Assembly: GCA_005881495.1 (NCBI GenBank)
Contig: VBHI01000003.1
Location: 11,244 to 18,307 of the forward strand
Source of the DNA: Chloroflexota bacterium
Lineage (GTDB): Bacteria; Chloroflexota; Ktedonobacteria; Ktedonobacterales; Ktedonobacteraceae
Direction of reading: 5' to 3'
Length of the DNA stretch: 7,064 bases
Shown here one piece after another: positions 1 to 5,936 of the stretch (the stretch's first letter is position 1; every line of letters starts with the position of its first letter). The translations under genes were made by a program, and so were the position numbers. A model generated the notes under the pieces. The model was not told where the DNA came from. It made no database searches and was given only the letters and a program-made list of their open reading frames with translations.

Positions 1-53
1 AAATGATTGAACACCCCCCCCTTGTATTCTCAAGCAGAGTATAGGTATTGCAA

Positions 54-86
54 CCAAAAAGAACCCGGCAGCAGTTGACTACCGAG
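54..86 (-). terminator. Rho-independent terminator after the SnoaL-like gene
   Basis: Read on the minus strand, an 8-base-pair stem (CTCGGTAG pairing with CTGCCGGG, two G-U pairs) closes a 7-base loop and is followed at once by TTCTTTTT. It lies 37 bases after the stop codon of the SnoaL-like gene, which is the right place and orientation to end that transcript. On the plus strand the following bases are only weakly T-rich, so bidirectional action is doubtful. Confidence 0.6.
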
Positions 87-123
87 TTTCTTGCCTCGCA
101 TGTAGAAGGGTTTACAGAGGGGA

Positions 124-561
124 CTAACTGGCCTGCCCGTGCATGGGGAGAGCGCCCAGTTGTTGCAGTAAGCCCGCGATATCTGCCATCCCCGATTCCT
201 CCACGATTTTCCCACCTGTGAGACGAAAAATGTTGACCCCTGACCAGCTAACCGCTTTGCCGGTCGGGGCAATCCCCATCAGGGTGCCCTGATGCGTGCC
301 ACGAATGGTCCAGCGAAGGGCCACCTTGTCCTGGTCAGCGAGCATCTCCTCAATAGTGAGCGAAAAATCGGGAAAAGCAGTTTGGAGGCTGAGGATGGTC
401 CTTTTCACTCCCTCGGCCCCTTGGTGCTGGTCCATCATCCCAATCGGATTGTGGTCCACCATATCCGGGGCGACCAGTTCATCCATGACAGCCAAATTTT
501 TCTTCCCCCACCCCTCTTCAGCGTAACGTCGCACGAGTGCCATGTTCTCTTCTGTTAACAT
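124..561 (-). CDS. SnoaL-like / ester cyclase family protein (NTF2-like fold)
   Basis: A 145-residue protein, the usual length for a single-domain SnoaL-like (polyketide-cyclase-like) protein of the NTF2 superfamily. Seen in the sequence: an N-terminal helical stretch, then DHNP around residue 36, FPDF at 63-66, a strand with ALRWTIRGTHQG at 81-92, the IAPTGK turn at 97-102 common in this family, and a last strand FRLTGGKIVEESG. The usual terminal E-x-W signature is altered to EES. Family members cyclise polyketides or are small-molecule hydrolases or isomerases of unknown substrate, so the substrate cannot be named. An in-frame GTG lies eight codons upstream, but AAAGGAG sits just before the ATG at 561 and falls inside that extension, so the ATG was chosen. 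It has its own candidate promoter and a terminator, so it is probably monocistronic. Predicted cytoplasmic; no signal peptide. Confidence 0.85.
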   Translation of the reverse strand: MLTEENMALVRRYAEEGWGKKNLAVMDELVAPDMVDHNPIGMMDQHQGAEGVKRTILSLQTAFPDFSLTIEEMLADQDKVALRWTIRGTHQGTLMGIAPTGKAVSWSGVNIFRLTGGKIVEESGMADIAGLLQQLGALPMHGQAS

Positions 562-565
562 ATTA

Positions 566-572
566 CTCCTTT
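566..572 (-). promoter_or_regulatory. Ribosome binding site fixing the SnoaL-like start
   Basis: AAAGGAG on the minus strand ends 4 bases before the ATG at 561. It decides against the upstream GTG at 585, which has no comparable site in front of it. Confidence 0.7.
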
Positions 573-599
573 CTTTGGGGTTCACTCAGGGCAGGCAGT

Positions 600-729
600 C
601 CTTCCCCTGTGCATCGTTCTCATCTCCATCCGCTCTGGAGACAGCGAAGCTCAATCTTGCGGGATACCCCCACCTCCTCGTGTTCTGAGGAGAAAAATAC
701 GCAAAGTGGGTCCCTTTCTGAGTATCAAA
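600..729 (-). other. Structured leader of the SnoaL-like gene
   Basis: This untranslated stretch lies between the candidate promoter and the SnoaL-like gene. On the minus strand it contains several short complementary segments: CTCCTC and GAGGAG around a 7-base loop, CGCT and AGCG around 8 bases, and TCTCC with GGAGA. No reading frame of note was seen. It could be an untranslated regulatory leader, a dispersed repeat, or simply spacer. No known riboswitch class was recognised. Confidence 0.25.
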
Positions 730-738
730 ATTATATCA
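730..738 (-). promoter_or_regulatory. Extended -10 promoter element upstream of the SnoaL-like gene
   Basis: The minus strand reads TGATATAAT, an ideal extended -10 (TGnTATAAT). A TTGACG further upstream is 26 bases away, too far to act as its -35. If used, transcription would start near 723, leaving a leader of about 160 bases. The same AGTGATATAAT string recurs upstream of the dehydrogenase remnant. Confidence 0.4.
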
Positions 739-749
739 CTTGGGTCCCA

Positions 750-779
750 TTAAGGGTTCTCCGTCAATTTAAAGGACAT
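750..779 (-). pseudogene. Nine-codon reading frame with strong RBS after the methyltransferase
   Basis: Twenty-seven bases after the methyltransferase stop there is AGGAGGGAACCT followed by an ATG and the short frame MSFKLTENP, then TAA. The ribosome binding site closely resembles that of the methyltransferase itself. This may be the surviving 5' end of a second operon gene whose body has been lost, or a genuine tiny peptide. The sequence is too short to identify. Confidence 0.25.
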
Positions 780-806
780 AGGTTCCCTCCTGCGCGATCA
801 ACTCCT

Positions 807-1649
807 TTACGACTCCTCGATGCGTGTCCAGGCCGAGACGAGCGCGGGGAGTCGTGCGACCCCTCCTGCACTTGCGACCTCCTCACGCAAGCGTGCGGCC
901 AGGGTCTCGATCCTGATGTCCTCTGTGGTGGCGATGCCAAACTTCTGAAGCACGGGTAGGAGATCACGCACGACCCCTGCCAACACCTCATAGCCCGCCC
1001 ACTCTGGACCAGCACCAATGGCTGCCTCGTAGCGCAGTTGCGGGGTAGGCAACCCGGCAGCCAGAAACGTGCTGGAGAGTTTCATCCCCATTCGCGACTC
1101 CACCCCAACCCGTTTGAAGGCCTGTGTACACCAATCCACTGCTTGTTCCCAGAGTGGGGAAGCAGGCAGGGTGGCATCGCTTTGAGAGGGGATATCATGT
1201 TCTTGGAAAGCCAGCACTCCCCCCGGACGCAGGTGTGTTGAAAGCTGCCGCAGCACAGCGGCGGGTTGAGGCAGGTACATCAAGATGAGCCTCCCGACGA
1301 TAGCATCAAACTGCTGCGTGAGGGCCAACTCGTCGATGTTGCCGACTAGGAAAGAAACTTGCCTCAGGCCAGCTGCTTGCGCACGAGTTTGCGCGATGTG
1401 CAGTACGCTCGCATTGGTATCCACGCCAATGACGCTGCCTTGCTCGCCCGCCAACTCGGCGGCAAGCAAGCTCACATCTCCAGGACCACAGCCCACGTCA
1501 AGCACTTGCATCCCGGCTCGCAGGCCAGCATCCTCCAGCAGCCGCCGCGTGAATGGATTGAAGAGCTGGCCTTGCACCAGTAACCGCTGGAACGCTTCGG
1601 GAGTGTGTCCCAGCGCGTAGGTCTGAGCTGATGATTGAACTTCAGACAT
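807..1649 (-). CDS. Class I SAM-dependent methyltransferase
   Basis: A 280-residue Rossmann-fold methyltransferase. The SAM-binding motif I VLDVGCGPGD lies at about residues 49-58 and is followed by the acidic ribose-binding end of strand 2 (GVDTN at 75-79), GNIDE at 103-107 (adenine-side acidic position), the FDAIVGRLILMYL strand at 114-126 and the LRPGG turn at 140-144. The N-terminal lead-in, with a helix around LFNPFTRRLLEDAGL before motif I, and the long C-terminal cap resemble the UbiE/Methyltransf_11/25-type enzymes that methylate small molecules. The acceptor cannot be predicted. An upstream in-frame ATG at 1679 exists, but AGGAGGG sits 7 bases before the ATG at 1649, so the shorter start is preferred. 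Cytoplasmic. No clear promoter was found in front of it. It is separated from the SnoaL-like gene by 245 bases, so the two are not obviously one operon. Confidence 0.9.
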   Translation of the reverse strand: MSEVQSSAQTYALGHTPEAFQRLLVQGQLFNPFTRRLLEDAGLRAGMQVLDVGCGPGDVSLLAAELAGEQGSVIGVDTNASVLHIAQTRAQAAGLRQVSFLVGNIDELALTQQFDAIVGRLILMYLPQPAAVLRQLSTHLRPGGVLAFQEHDIPSQSDATLPASPLWEQAVDWCTQAFKRVGVESRMGMKLSSTFLAAGLPTPQLRYEAAIGAGPEWAGYEVLAGVVRDLLPVLQKFGIATTEDIRIETLAARLREEVASAGGVARLPALVSAWTRIEES

Positions 1650-1656
1650 GGTTGTT

Positions 1657-1663
1657 CCCTCCT
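1657..1663 (-). promoter_or_regulatory. Ribosome binding site fixing the methyltransferase start
   Basis: AGGAGGG on the minus strand ends 7 bases before the ATG at 1649 and lies inside the alternative longer frame that starts at 1679. This makes the shorter protein the likely product. Confidence 0.75.
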
Positions 1664-1864
1664 GTTCTGGATGTCTCATCCGCCTGGTTCCTCATGTTCA
1701 TACGCTTCTTCTCTCGTCTTGCTGCTCATGTCTTGCGCAGGAGCGATTCCTTGCGGCCTTGGGTTAGCTCTCCCCTGCATGCTGTTCTCCGTCTGCTACA
1801 TGAGAGATGAGCATAGCACGAACTGGCAGACGAGGTACTTGTTTCTCAGCAGACAGTATACCTC

Positions 1865-2071
1865 ATGTTCAGTTCCATAACATGCGCAAGATTACCCATC
1901 TGTACAAGCTCTCCCTGGACAACCTATATGGGGTATACCTTCTCGGTATCGACAGTCTGGGCGAAGAAAACAATAACCTTCACTCCCACTGTATCTGATA
2001 TCGTCGGAGTCAATTTTAACCTGGCCCAACACACTGGGTCTGTGTATATCGACGCAGTGTCCTTGCGGTAG
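1865..2071 (+). pseudogene. C-terminal remnant of a carbohydrate-binding module (CBM4/9-like)
   Basis: The open frame ends with a stretch typical of the last strands of a CBM4/9-type jelly-roll domain: SPWTTYMGYTFSVSTVW, then KTITFTPT, VGVNFNL, and the hallmark HTGSVYIDAVSL just before a TAG stop. In intact proteins this signature closes a module of roughly 130-150 residues attached to glycoside hydrolases or other secreted enzymes. Only about 55 matching residues are present (from about 1907). Upstream codons in this frame do not resemble the rest of the module, and there is no signal peptide, ribosome binding site or catalytic domain. It is therefore read as the 3' end of a deleted gene. 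The matching part is judged by eye; an HMM search would settle it. Confidence 0.5.
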
Positions 2072-2207
2072 GTAGGCCAGAATACTTTAGATGGAGAAAC
2101 TAACCGAAAATCTCATCTACATAACCAGAGGAGCATGTGCAGAGTGTCCATTCTTTCCAGACAACAGTACCAAATTCATACCAGAAAAATGGAAACAAAT
2201 GGAGCAA

Positions 2208-2221
2208 GGTGCACGTGCACC
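2208..2221. repeat. 14-base perfect palindrome downstream of the ComA-like gene
   Basis: GGTGCACGTGCACC is a perfect palindrome 20 bases after the stop of the ComA-like gene. With one flanking G-U and one A-T pair the transcript could form a 7-pair stem with a 4-base loop. The bases after it on the minus strand are only moderately T-rich (TTGCTCCATTTGTTT), so it is a weak terminator at best. It could instead be a protein-binding site. Confidence 0.35.
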
Positions 2222-2241
2222 CTCTCTTTCTCCTTTCGGTT

Positions 2242-3063
2242 CTATCCTTTGTAGGTCAGGACACGACCCCACAGGCTCTTGGTTCCCCAGATACCCGCAC
2301 GCAGGCATTCCAGTTGGACAATCTGGCTGTGATCGACAAACACATTGACTTCGGGACCATAATTCTTGATATACCAGGCAAAGACCTCCGGGTCAGCGGC
2401 CTCAAACATCACCTTCTCCAACCCTAACGCGCCAATGATTTTGGCGGCAGCATCGGTGCGCCACGTTTTCACATTTTCAGTGATGCCTTCGGATTCAATC
2501 ATGATCATGTAAGCTCCGGCATCCAGAAATTTTCTGGCCTGCCCAATGGCCCAATCGACATCGCGCGTGCCTTCTGATTCAAGCTCCTCTGCGGTAGTGG
2601 CTCCTCCCGCACCAAACTGGATACCCACCTCCGGCTTGGCTTTGAGTCCCGCGCGCTGCACCTTTTCGATCAGGCGCTGCCAATCATCAACCGGGATCGT
2701 GATAAAACCACTGGAGATTTCGAGAATATCAAAACCGACATTCCGACACTCCTCAATGTAGCGCTTCACCACCTCCGGTCCCTGCGTGAGCACATACTCG
2801 ATGAAGCCCCCGGTGGAAACCAGGACGTTGTAACGATGTGCCAGATCGATGATCTCCTTGAGTTGCTTCTCCGGCATCAGGATGAAGGAACCAGCCGCAA
2901 ATTTCAGCGAATCGACGTATTCGCCCATGGTCTCTAGCACATCTTCCAGATACCGTTTGCCCATCGGCGTATAGTAGGGGCCGCGTATCTCGGTGATGCC
3001 ACGTGTGCGAGGTTTGCCCTCGCGCTCGTTCATCCGAATAAAAGGAAATGCTCTTTCATTCAT
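2242..3063 (-). CDS. Phosphosulfolactate synthase (ComA)-family protein
   Basis: A 273-residue TIM-barrel protein resembling ComA, which joins sulfite to phosphoenolpyruvate to give (2R)-phospho-3-sulfolactate. Family landmarks in order: KPRTRGIT at 17-24, YVDSLKFAAGS at 49-59 (KFGWGT in archaeal ComA), STGGF at 83-87, GFDILEISSG at 110-119, KPEVGIQ at 143-149, IESEGI at 189-194, KVMFEAAD at 217-224, and a C-terminal block around QLECLRAGIWGT at 250-261. Archaeal ComA has EVGKK where this protein has EVGIQ, so a lysine pair thought to matter in catalysis is missing; the exact reaction may differ. The first ATG is preferred because GAGAGG precedes it at suitable spacing, while the second ATG (3033) has none. 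It follows the MmgE/PrpD gene by 23 bases and is almost certainly cotranscribed with it. No comB, comC, comD or comE homologue is in the window. Cytoplasmic. Confidence 0.8.
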   Translation of the reverse strand: MNERAFPFIRMNEREGKPRTRGITEIRGPYYTPMGKRYLEDVLETMGEYVDSLKFAAGSFILMPEKQLKEIIDLAHRYNVLVSTGGFIEYVLTQGPEVVKRYIEECRNVGFDILEISSGFITIPVDDWQRLIEKVQRAGLKAKPEVGIQFGAGGATTAEELESEGTRDVDWAIGQARKFLDAGAYMIMIESEGITENVKTWRTDAAAKIIGALGLEKVMFEAADPEVFAWYIKNYGPEVNVFVDHSQIVQLECLRAGIWGTKSLWGRVLTYKG

Positions 3064-3086
3064 AGGAATTGCCTCTCTTTCTCTGT

Positions 3087-4460
3087 TTAACGGGTAGGTG
3101 TAAAAGATATGCGTAATAACTCGGTCAGTTGCGCCACTTCTTTCGTTTCCAGGTGAGCCACCGCCTCTCTGATGGCCGCACGCTGTGCACCATTGGTAAA
3201 GAGGGCCGCGAGACGCTCAAACTTGGCGACAGCTTTCTCCCAGGACAGTGGTCGCGTGTAAAATCCCTCGTAGTCCAGCTTCTCAGTGCTGAGCTGCCGA
3301 CCATCTTTGAGGAGGATCTGGATACGGCAGGGCATCTGGGCAGGAAACAGTTTGCTCAACGTCTCATCGGGTTGGATGGTGACCCTGTGGAGCAGGCTCT
3401 GCACATCCTCCCGCACAATCCGTTCTGGCACATACTGTGCTGGGGAAACGTCACCATCCAGGAGTGCGACGGCTACCATGTAAGGCAAGCTGTGATCGGC
3501 CTCTTCCTTGCTACGCACTTGTTGCTTCTCTCCCTCTTCCCCTCCGCCGATAATGTGATACGCGACAGCAAAAATCTCAATCCTGACGCGCTCAATCTCT
3601 TCCGGGCGCACTTGCTGAGCCGTGCGCAGTTCCAGAATACCCTCAAGCACAGACTGCGAATGAAACTCAGCGTTGTATTTCTTGACGCTGGTGCGCCGCA
3701 CGGCTTCCAGGTTCTCTCGCATCCAGTCCAGTTCAAAGGGCCCGGTAATGGCGTCCATCAGGCCTTTGTTGCCCTCGAAGACTTCCAGGGGGCCGGTGAT
3801 GCCGCGCATGGCGAGGAAGGCCGCGTGGGTCGCTCCAAAGGCTGTATCGGGATATGCCAGCCCCTTCCAATTGGAGAGGCTGCCCGTGCGGGTGACGCGC
3901 AGGGCATTGTAGGCCGTTCCGCTGATGGCGATAGCGTTCGCGGTCCTGTCCCGGTCGAGTCCCAGCGCTTTGCTCACGCCAGCCGCCACCGCGTAGGCTC
4001 CCTGCGTCGTGTGATCGAAGCCCTTCGCGCGCACCGGGGCCTCGTCTGAGAGCCGACACTGCACCTGGTAGGCAATTGCCAGGGCGGTCAGGAATTCCTT
4101 GCCGCTCGCGTGTGCGTATTCGCTGGCGGCGAGTACCGCACCGAGGTTGTCACTGGGATGACAGGTCTCATTTTTGGCAATATAGCTATCATTGTAGTCC
4201 AGGTATCGGACCAGGGCTGAGTTGTAGAGAGCTGCACGGTCAGGGGCGGTTTTGCCTCCGCCAATCAGTGTGACCAGGGGCTTGCCGCCGAAGTCTTCAA
4301 GCTGGGTGCGCAGCATTTGAATTGGCGGTCCTTCAATCGCTCCAATAGCGCAGCCCAGGGCGTCCAGTATGCGTATCTTGAGTTGCTGGCGCGCTTCCTC
4401 TGAGAGGTCTTCGTAGGTCATGCGCGCCACGAAATTCGCCAGTTGTTCAACCTGTGTCAT
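3087..4460 (-). CDS. MmgE/PrpD family protein (2-methylcitrate dehydratase / cis-aconitate decarboxylase-like)
   Basis: A 457-residue protein, full length for the MmgE/PrpD family, whose members dehydrate 2-methylcitrate or decarboxylate cis-aconitate without an iron-sulfur cluster. Visible features: the helical N-terminal domain, RYLDYNDSY (Asp88 and Asp91), CHPSDNLG (His101), GFDHTTQGA (His150), NWKG (Lys199), KKYNAEFHSQS (Lys260/261, His267) and DHSLPY at about 322-327. These acidic, histidine and lysine positions correspond to active-site residues discussed for cis-aconitate decarboxylase and PrpD, so the enzyme looks catalytically intact. Substrate is unknown; no prpB, prpC or acnD is nearby, arguing against a standard methylcitrate cycle. 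An in-frame ATG at 4478 exists, but AAGAGG sits 5 bases before the ATG at 4460. First gene of an operon with the ComA-like gene and divergent from lysR. Cytoplasmic. Confidence 0.9.
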   Translation of the reverse strand: MTQVEQLANFVARMTYEDLSEEARQQLKIRILDALGCAIGAIEGPPIQMLRTQLEDFGGKPLVTLIGGGKTAPDRAALYNSALVRYLDYNDSYIAKNETCHPSDNLGAVLAASEYAHASGKEFLTALAIAYQVQCRLSDEAPVRAKGFDHTTQGAYAVAAGVSKALGLDRDRTANAIAISGTAYNALRVTRTGSLSNWKGLAYPDTAFGATHAAFLAMRGITGPLEVFEGNKGLMDAITGPFELDWMRENLEAVRRTSVKKYNAEFHSQSVLEGILELRTAQQVRPEEIERVRIEIFAVAYHIIGGGEEGEKQQVRSKEEADHSLPYMVAVALLDGDVSPAQYVPERIVREDVQSLLHRVTIQPDETLSKLFPAQMPCRIQILLKDGRQLSTEKLDYEGFYTRPLSWEKAVAKFERLAALFTNGAQRAAIREAVAHLETKEVAQLTELLRISFTPTR

Positions 4461-4465
4461 ATCTG

Positions 4466-4471
4466 CCTCTT
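4466..4471 (-). promoter_or_regulatory. Ribosome binding site fixing the MmgE/PrpD start
   Basis: AAGAGG on the minus strand ends 5 bases before the ATG at 4460. The alternative ATG at 4478 has no purine-rich site at the right distance. Confidence 0.55.
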
Positions 4472-4506
4472 TTCTCATCCATCAAGGTGGTAGTTCTTCT
4501 AAAGCA

Positions 4507-4536
4507 AGTATAAGGCGAAAAAGTTGATGCGTCCAA
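4507..4536 (-). promoter_or_regulatory. Promoter of the MmgE/PrpD-ComA operon
   Basis: On the minus strand TTGGAC (4536-4531) and TATACT (4512-4507) are separated by 18 bases. The inferred start near 4500 leaves a leader of about 40 bases. The -35 is back to back with that of the lysR promoter. Confidence 0.55.
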
Positions 4537-4553
4537 CACCTATTTGGTATAAT
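4524..4553 (+). promoter_or_regulatory. Promoter of the LysR-type regulator gene
   Basis: TTGATG (4524-4529) and a perfect TATAAT (4548-4553) are separated by 18 bases. Transcription would start near 4560, about 34 bases before the ATG at 4594. Confidence 0.65.
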
Positions 4554-4555
4554 AC

Positions 4556-4574
4556 TGATCTCAAAACAAGATCA
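4556..4574. promoter_or_regulatory. LysR-type operator (ATC-N9-GAT)
   Basis: TGATCT and AGATCA form a perfect inverted repeat around 7 bases, which contains ATC-N9-GAT and therefore the T-N11-A core of LysR-family sites. Its centre (4565) is about 65 bases upstream of the inferred start of the MmgE/PrpD operon, the standard recognition position for activation. It also overlaps the inferred lysR start, the standard position for self-repression. Binding by the adjacent regulator is inferred. Confidence 0.6.
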
Positions 4575-4593
4575 ACAAGAGAAGAGGAGTCCT

Positions 4594-5862
4594 ATGGAAT
4601 TCCACCAACTCACCTATTTCCTGGCGGCGGCGCAAACGCAGAACTTTCGGAAAGCTGCTGAATTGTGCCTGGTTGCGCAATCCGCCTTGAGCCGCCAGAT
4701 CGCGGCACTAGAGAACGAGTTAGAGGTCGCACTTTTTACACGCAACAAGAAACGCGTCTTGTTGACTCCAGAAGGCCAGGAGTTTGCGCTCTACGTCAGA
4801 AATGCGCTGGAACAGCTACAGGAAGGTCAGCAATGGCTCACCGGACTGCAAGCCGGTCAGCGCGGCACGATTCGCCTTGGCTGCATCGAATCGCTCGCAA
4901 CCGCTTTTTTACCCGCCCTCTTTGCCTCGTTTCATCACCATTACCCGCAGGTGCGGCTGAAAGTGCGCGTGAACCATACCGATGAGTTGATCAGCCTGGT
5001 AGAACAGGGAGGGATAGAGCTTGCTCTGGTTCTCGATCCACATATGCAATCGGAGTTGCTGATTGTCAAGGAGCTCTTTCGCCAGCCTCTCCACCTGCTC
5101 GTTTCCCCACAGCATCCGCTGGCTCAGATGAAAGTTCCGGCGGTCACACTGGAACACGTCACAAGTGAACCGCTCCTGTTGCTGGACCAAACCTCCCGCC
5201 TGGGACAGATCACCAGGAGGATCTTTGCTCAGCGTGGGCTACCAGTGCATCCACTGGTTGAAATCGAATCGGTTGAGGGACTCAAAGAGATGGTCAGGCA
5301 GGGCATCGGTGTGACCCTCACGCTTTCCGCCTTAATACGGCCATCTCAGATTGGCAATGACCTGGTGCTTCTCCCGATCACTGACTTACCAGAAGAGTTC
5401 ATTTTCGCCCTCGTCTACCGCCGCGTCGGATCGATTTCGCGTGCTGCTCGCGAGTTAATCAACGTTATTTCTCAGTTGTTCAATCATCAGTGGGACTGTG
5501 TGGCGGGTAAAGAGGAACGTGGAACGCACATTGGTATCCATCATCTCGTCGTATTCTTCAGCACTGGTGTCGATGAGTTGTTTGTAGTTCCCCATTCCGG
5601 CGTTGTTGATCAGGATATGCACTGCTCCGAATTTCTCTTTTGCCGTCATAACGGCACGCTGAGCCGTCTCCTCCTCTCGAACATCCCCGACCACCTCCAC
5701 GGCTCGACCACCTGCCGATTGGATCGCCTCTACAAGCTCGTCGAGACGGTGCTTCCGACGGGCCGTCAGTACAAGACTGGCGCCTTCTTTGGCCAAAGCC
5801 AGGGCACATGCTTTGCCGATACCTGCACTGGCCCCTGTAATCAAACAAACGGATCCGCTTAA
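4594..5862 (+). CDS. LysR-type transcriptional regulator with an aberrant C-terminal extension
   Basis: Residues 1 to about 60 are a LysR winged helix-turn-helix (EFHQLTYF start, AAxLCLVAQSALSRQIAALE recognition region, LFTRNKK wing, LTPEG). Residues about 90 to 295 are a periplasmic-binding-like effector domain (GTIRLGCIESLATAFLP, LLIVKELFRQPLHLLVSPQHPLA, GIGVTLTLSAL). A LysR protein should stop near residue 295-300. Here the frame continues to 422, and the last 120 or so residues are simply the antisense of a dehydrogenase remnant. The natural stop was therefore lost by a deletion at about 5465-5490. The DNA-binding and effector domains are nearly complete, so the protein may still function, though the tail could destabilise it. 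AGGAG lies 4 bases before the ATG. Divergent from the MmgE/PrpD-ComA operon, which it most likely controls; the effector may be that pathway's substrate. Confidence 0.85.
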   Translation: MEFHQLTYFLAAAQTQNFRKAAELCLVAQSALSRQIAALENELEVALFTRNKKRVLLTPEGQEFALYVRNALEQLQEGQQWLTGLQAGQRGTIRLGCIESLATAFLPALFASFHHHYPQVRLKVRVNHTDELISLVEQGGIELALVLDPHMQSELLIVKELFRQPLHLLVSPQHPLAQMKVPAVTLEHVTSEPLLLLDQTSRLGQITRRIFAQRGLPVHPLVEIESVEGLKEMVRQGIGVTLTLSALIRPSQIGNDLVLLPITDLPEEFIFALVYRRVGSISRAARELINVISQLFNHQWDCVAGKEERGTHIGIHHLVVFFSTGVDELFVVPHSGVVDQDMHCSEFLFCRHNGTLSRLLLSNIPDHLHGSTTCRLDRLYKLVETVLPTGRQYKTGAFFGQSQGTCFADTCTGPCNQTNGSA

Positions 5863-5874
5863 TCTCTGACCCAT
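5455..5874 (-). pseudogene. Short-chain dehydrogenase/reductase, 3'-truncated
   Basis: The N-terminal half of a classical SDR. TGASAGIG at 13-20 is the nucleotide-binding glycine motif, the RR at 39-40 after the second strand suggests NADPH preference, GDV at 63-65 contacts the adenine, NNAG lies at 90-93, and Asn115 in MDTNVRS is the tetrad asparagine. The recognisable sequence stops at about residue 133 (VPLMIEQ). Six residues read from the antisense of lysR follow, then a stop. A normal SDR has about 240-260 residues; the catalytic Ser and YxxxK that should come next are absent, so the product cannot be an active enzyme. The 5' end is intact: AGGAG 9 bases before the ATG at 5874, and a candidate promoter upstream. 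The original substrate is unknown. Confidence 0.85.
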
Positions 5875-5936
5875 ATATTCCAGCTCCTCATGTCTTCAGT
5901 GGGTAGCTCTTGAAACCAGATTCCATAAAATATCAC

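Larger units (their letters stand above)
1650..2241. other. Gene-poor region between methyltransferase and ComA-like gene
   Basis: About 590 bases without an intact gene. It is visibly lower in GC than its neighbours. It holds the methyltransferase ribosome binding site, a plus-strand carbohydrate-binding-module remnant (ending at 2071), a doubtful Cys-containing fragment around 2091-2240, and the palindrome at 2208-2221. Nothing recognisable was seen between about 1680 and 1860. Confidence 0.6.

Noticed and set aside
14..21. Run of eight C residues near the left edge
   Set aside because: Only a homopolymer in non-coding sequence; no gene, repeat or regulatory site could be tied to it.
530..959. 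A 140-codon plus-strand open frame across 537-959
   Set aside because: It spans the antisense of the ends of two real genes and the gap between them, without a domain or ribosome binding site.
3129..4049. A 306-codon plus-strand open frame
   Set aside because: It is antisense to the well-supported MmgE/PrpD gene, has no recognisable domain and arises from that gene's codon usage.
4460..4478. Longer MmgE/PrpD start at 4478
   Set aside because: No ribosome binding site precedes it, while AAGAGG precedes the ATG at 4460; the extra residues MRKEAD look like translated leader.
5490..5862. A novel C-terminal domain fused to LysR
   Set aside because: This segment is the exact antisense of an obvious SDR N-terminal half, so it is read-through rather than a domain.
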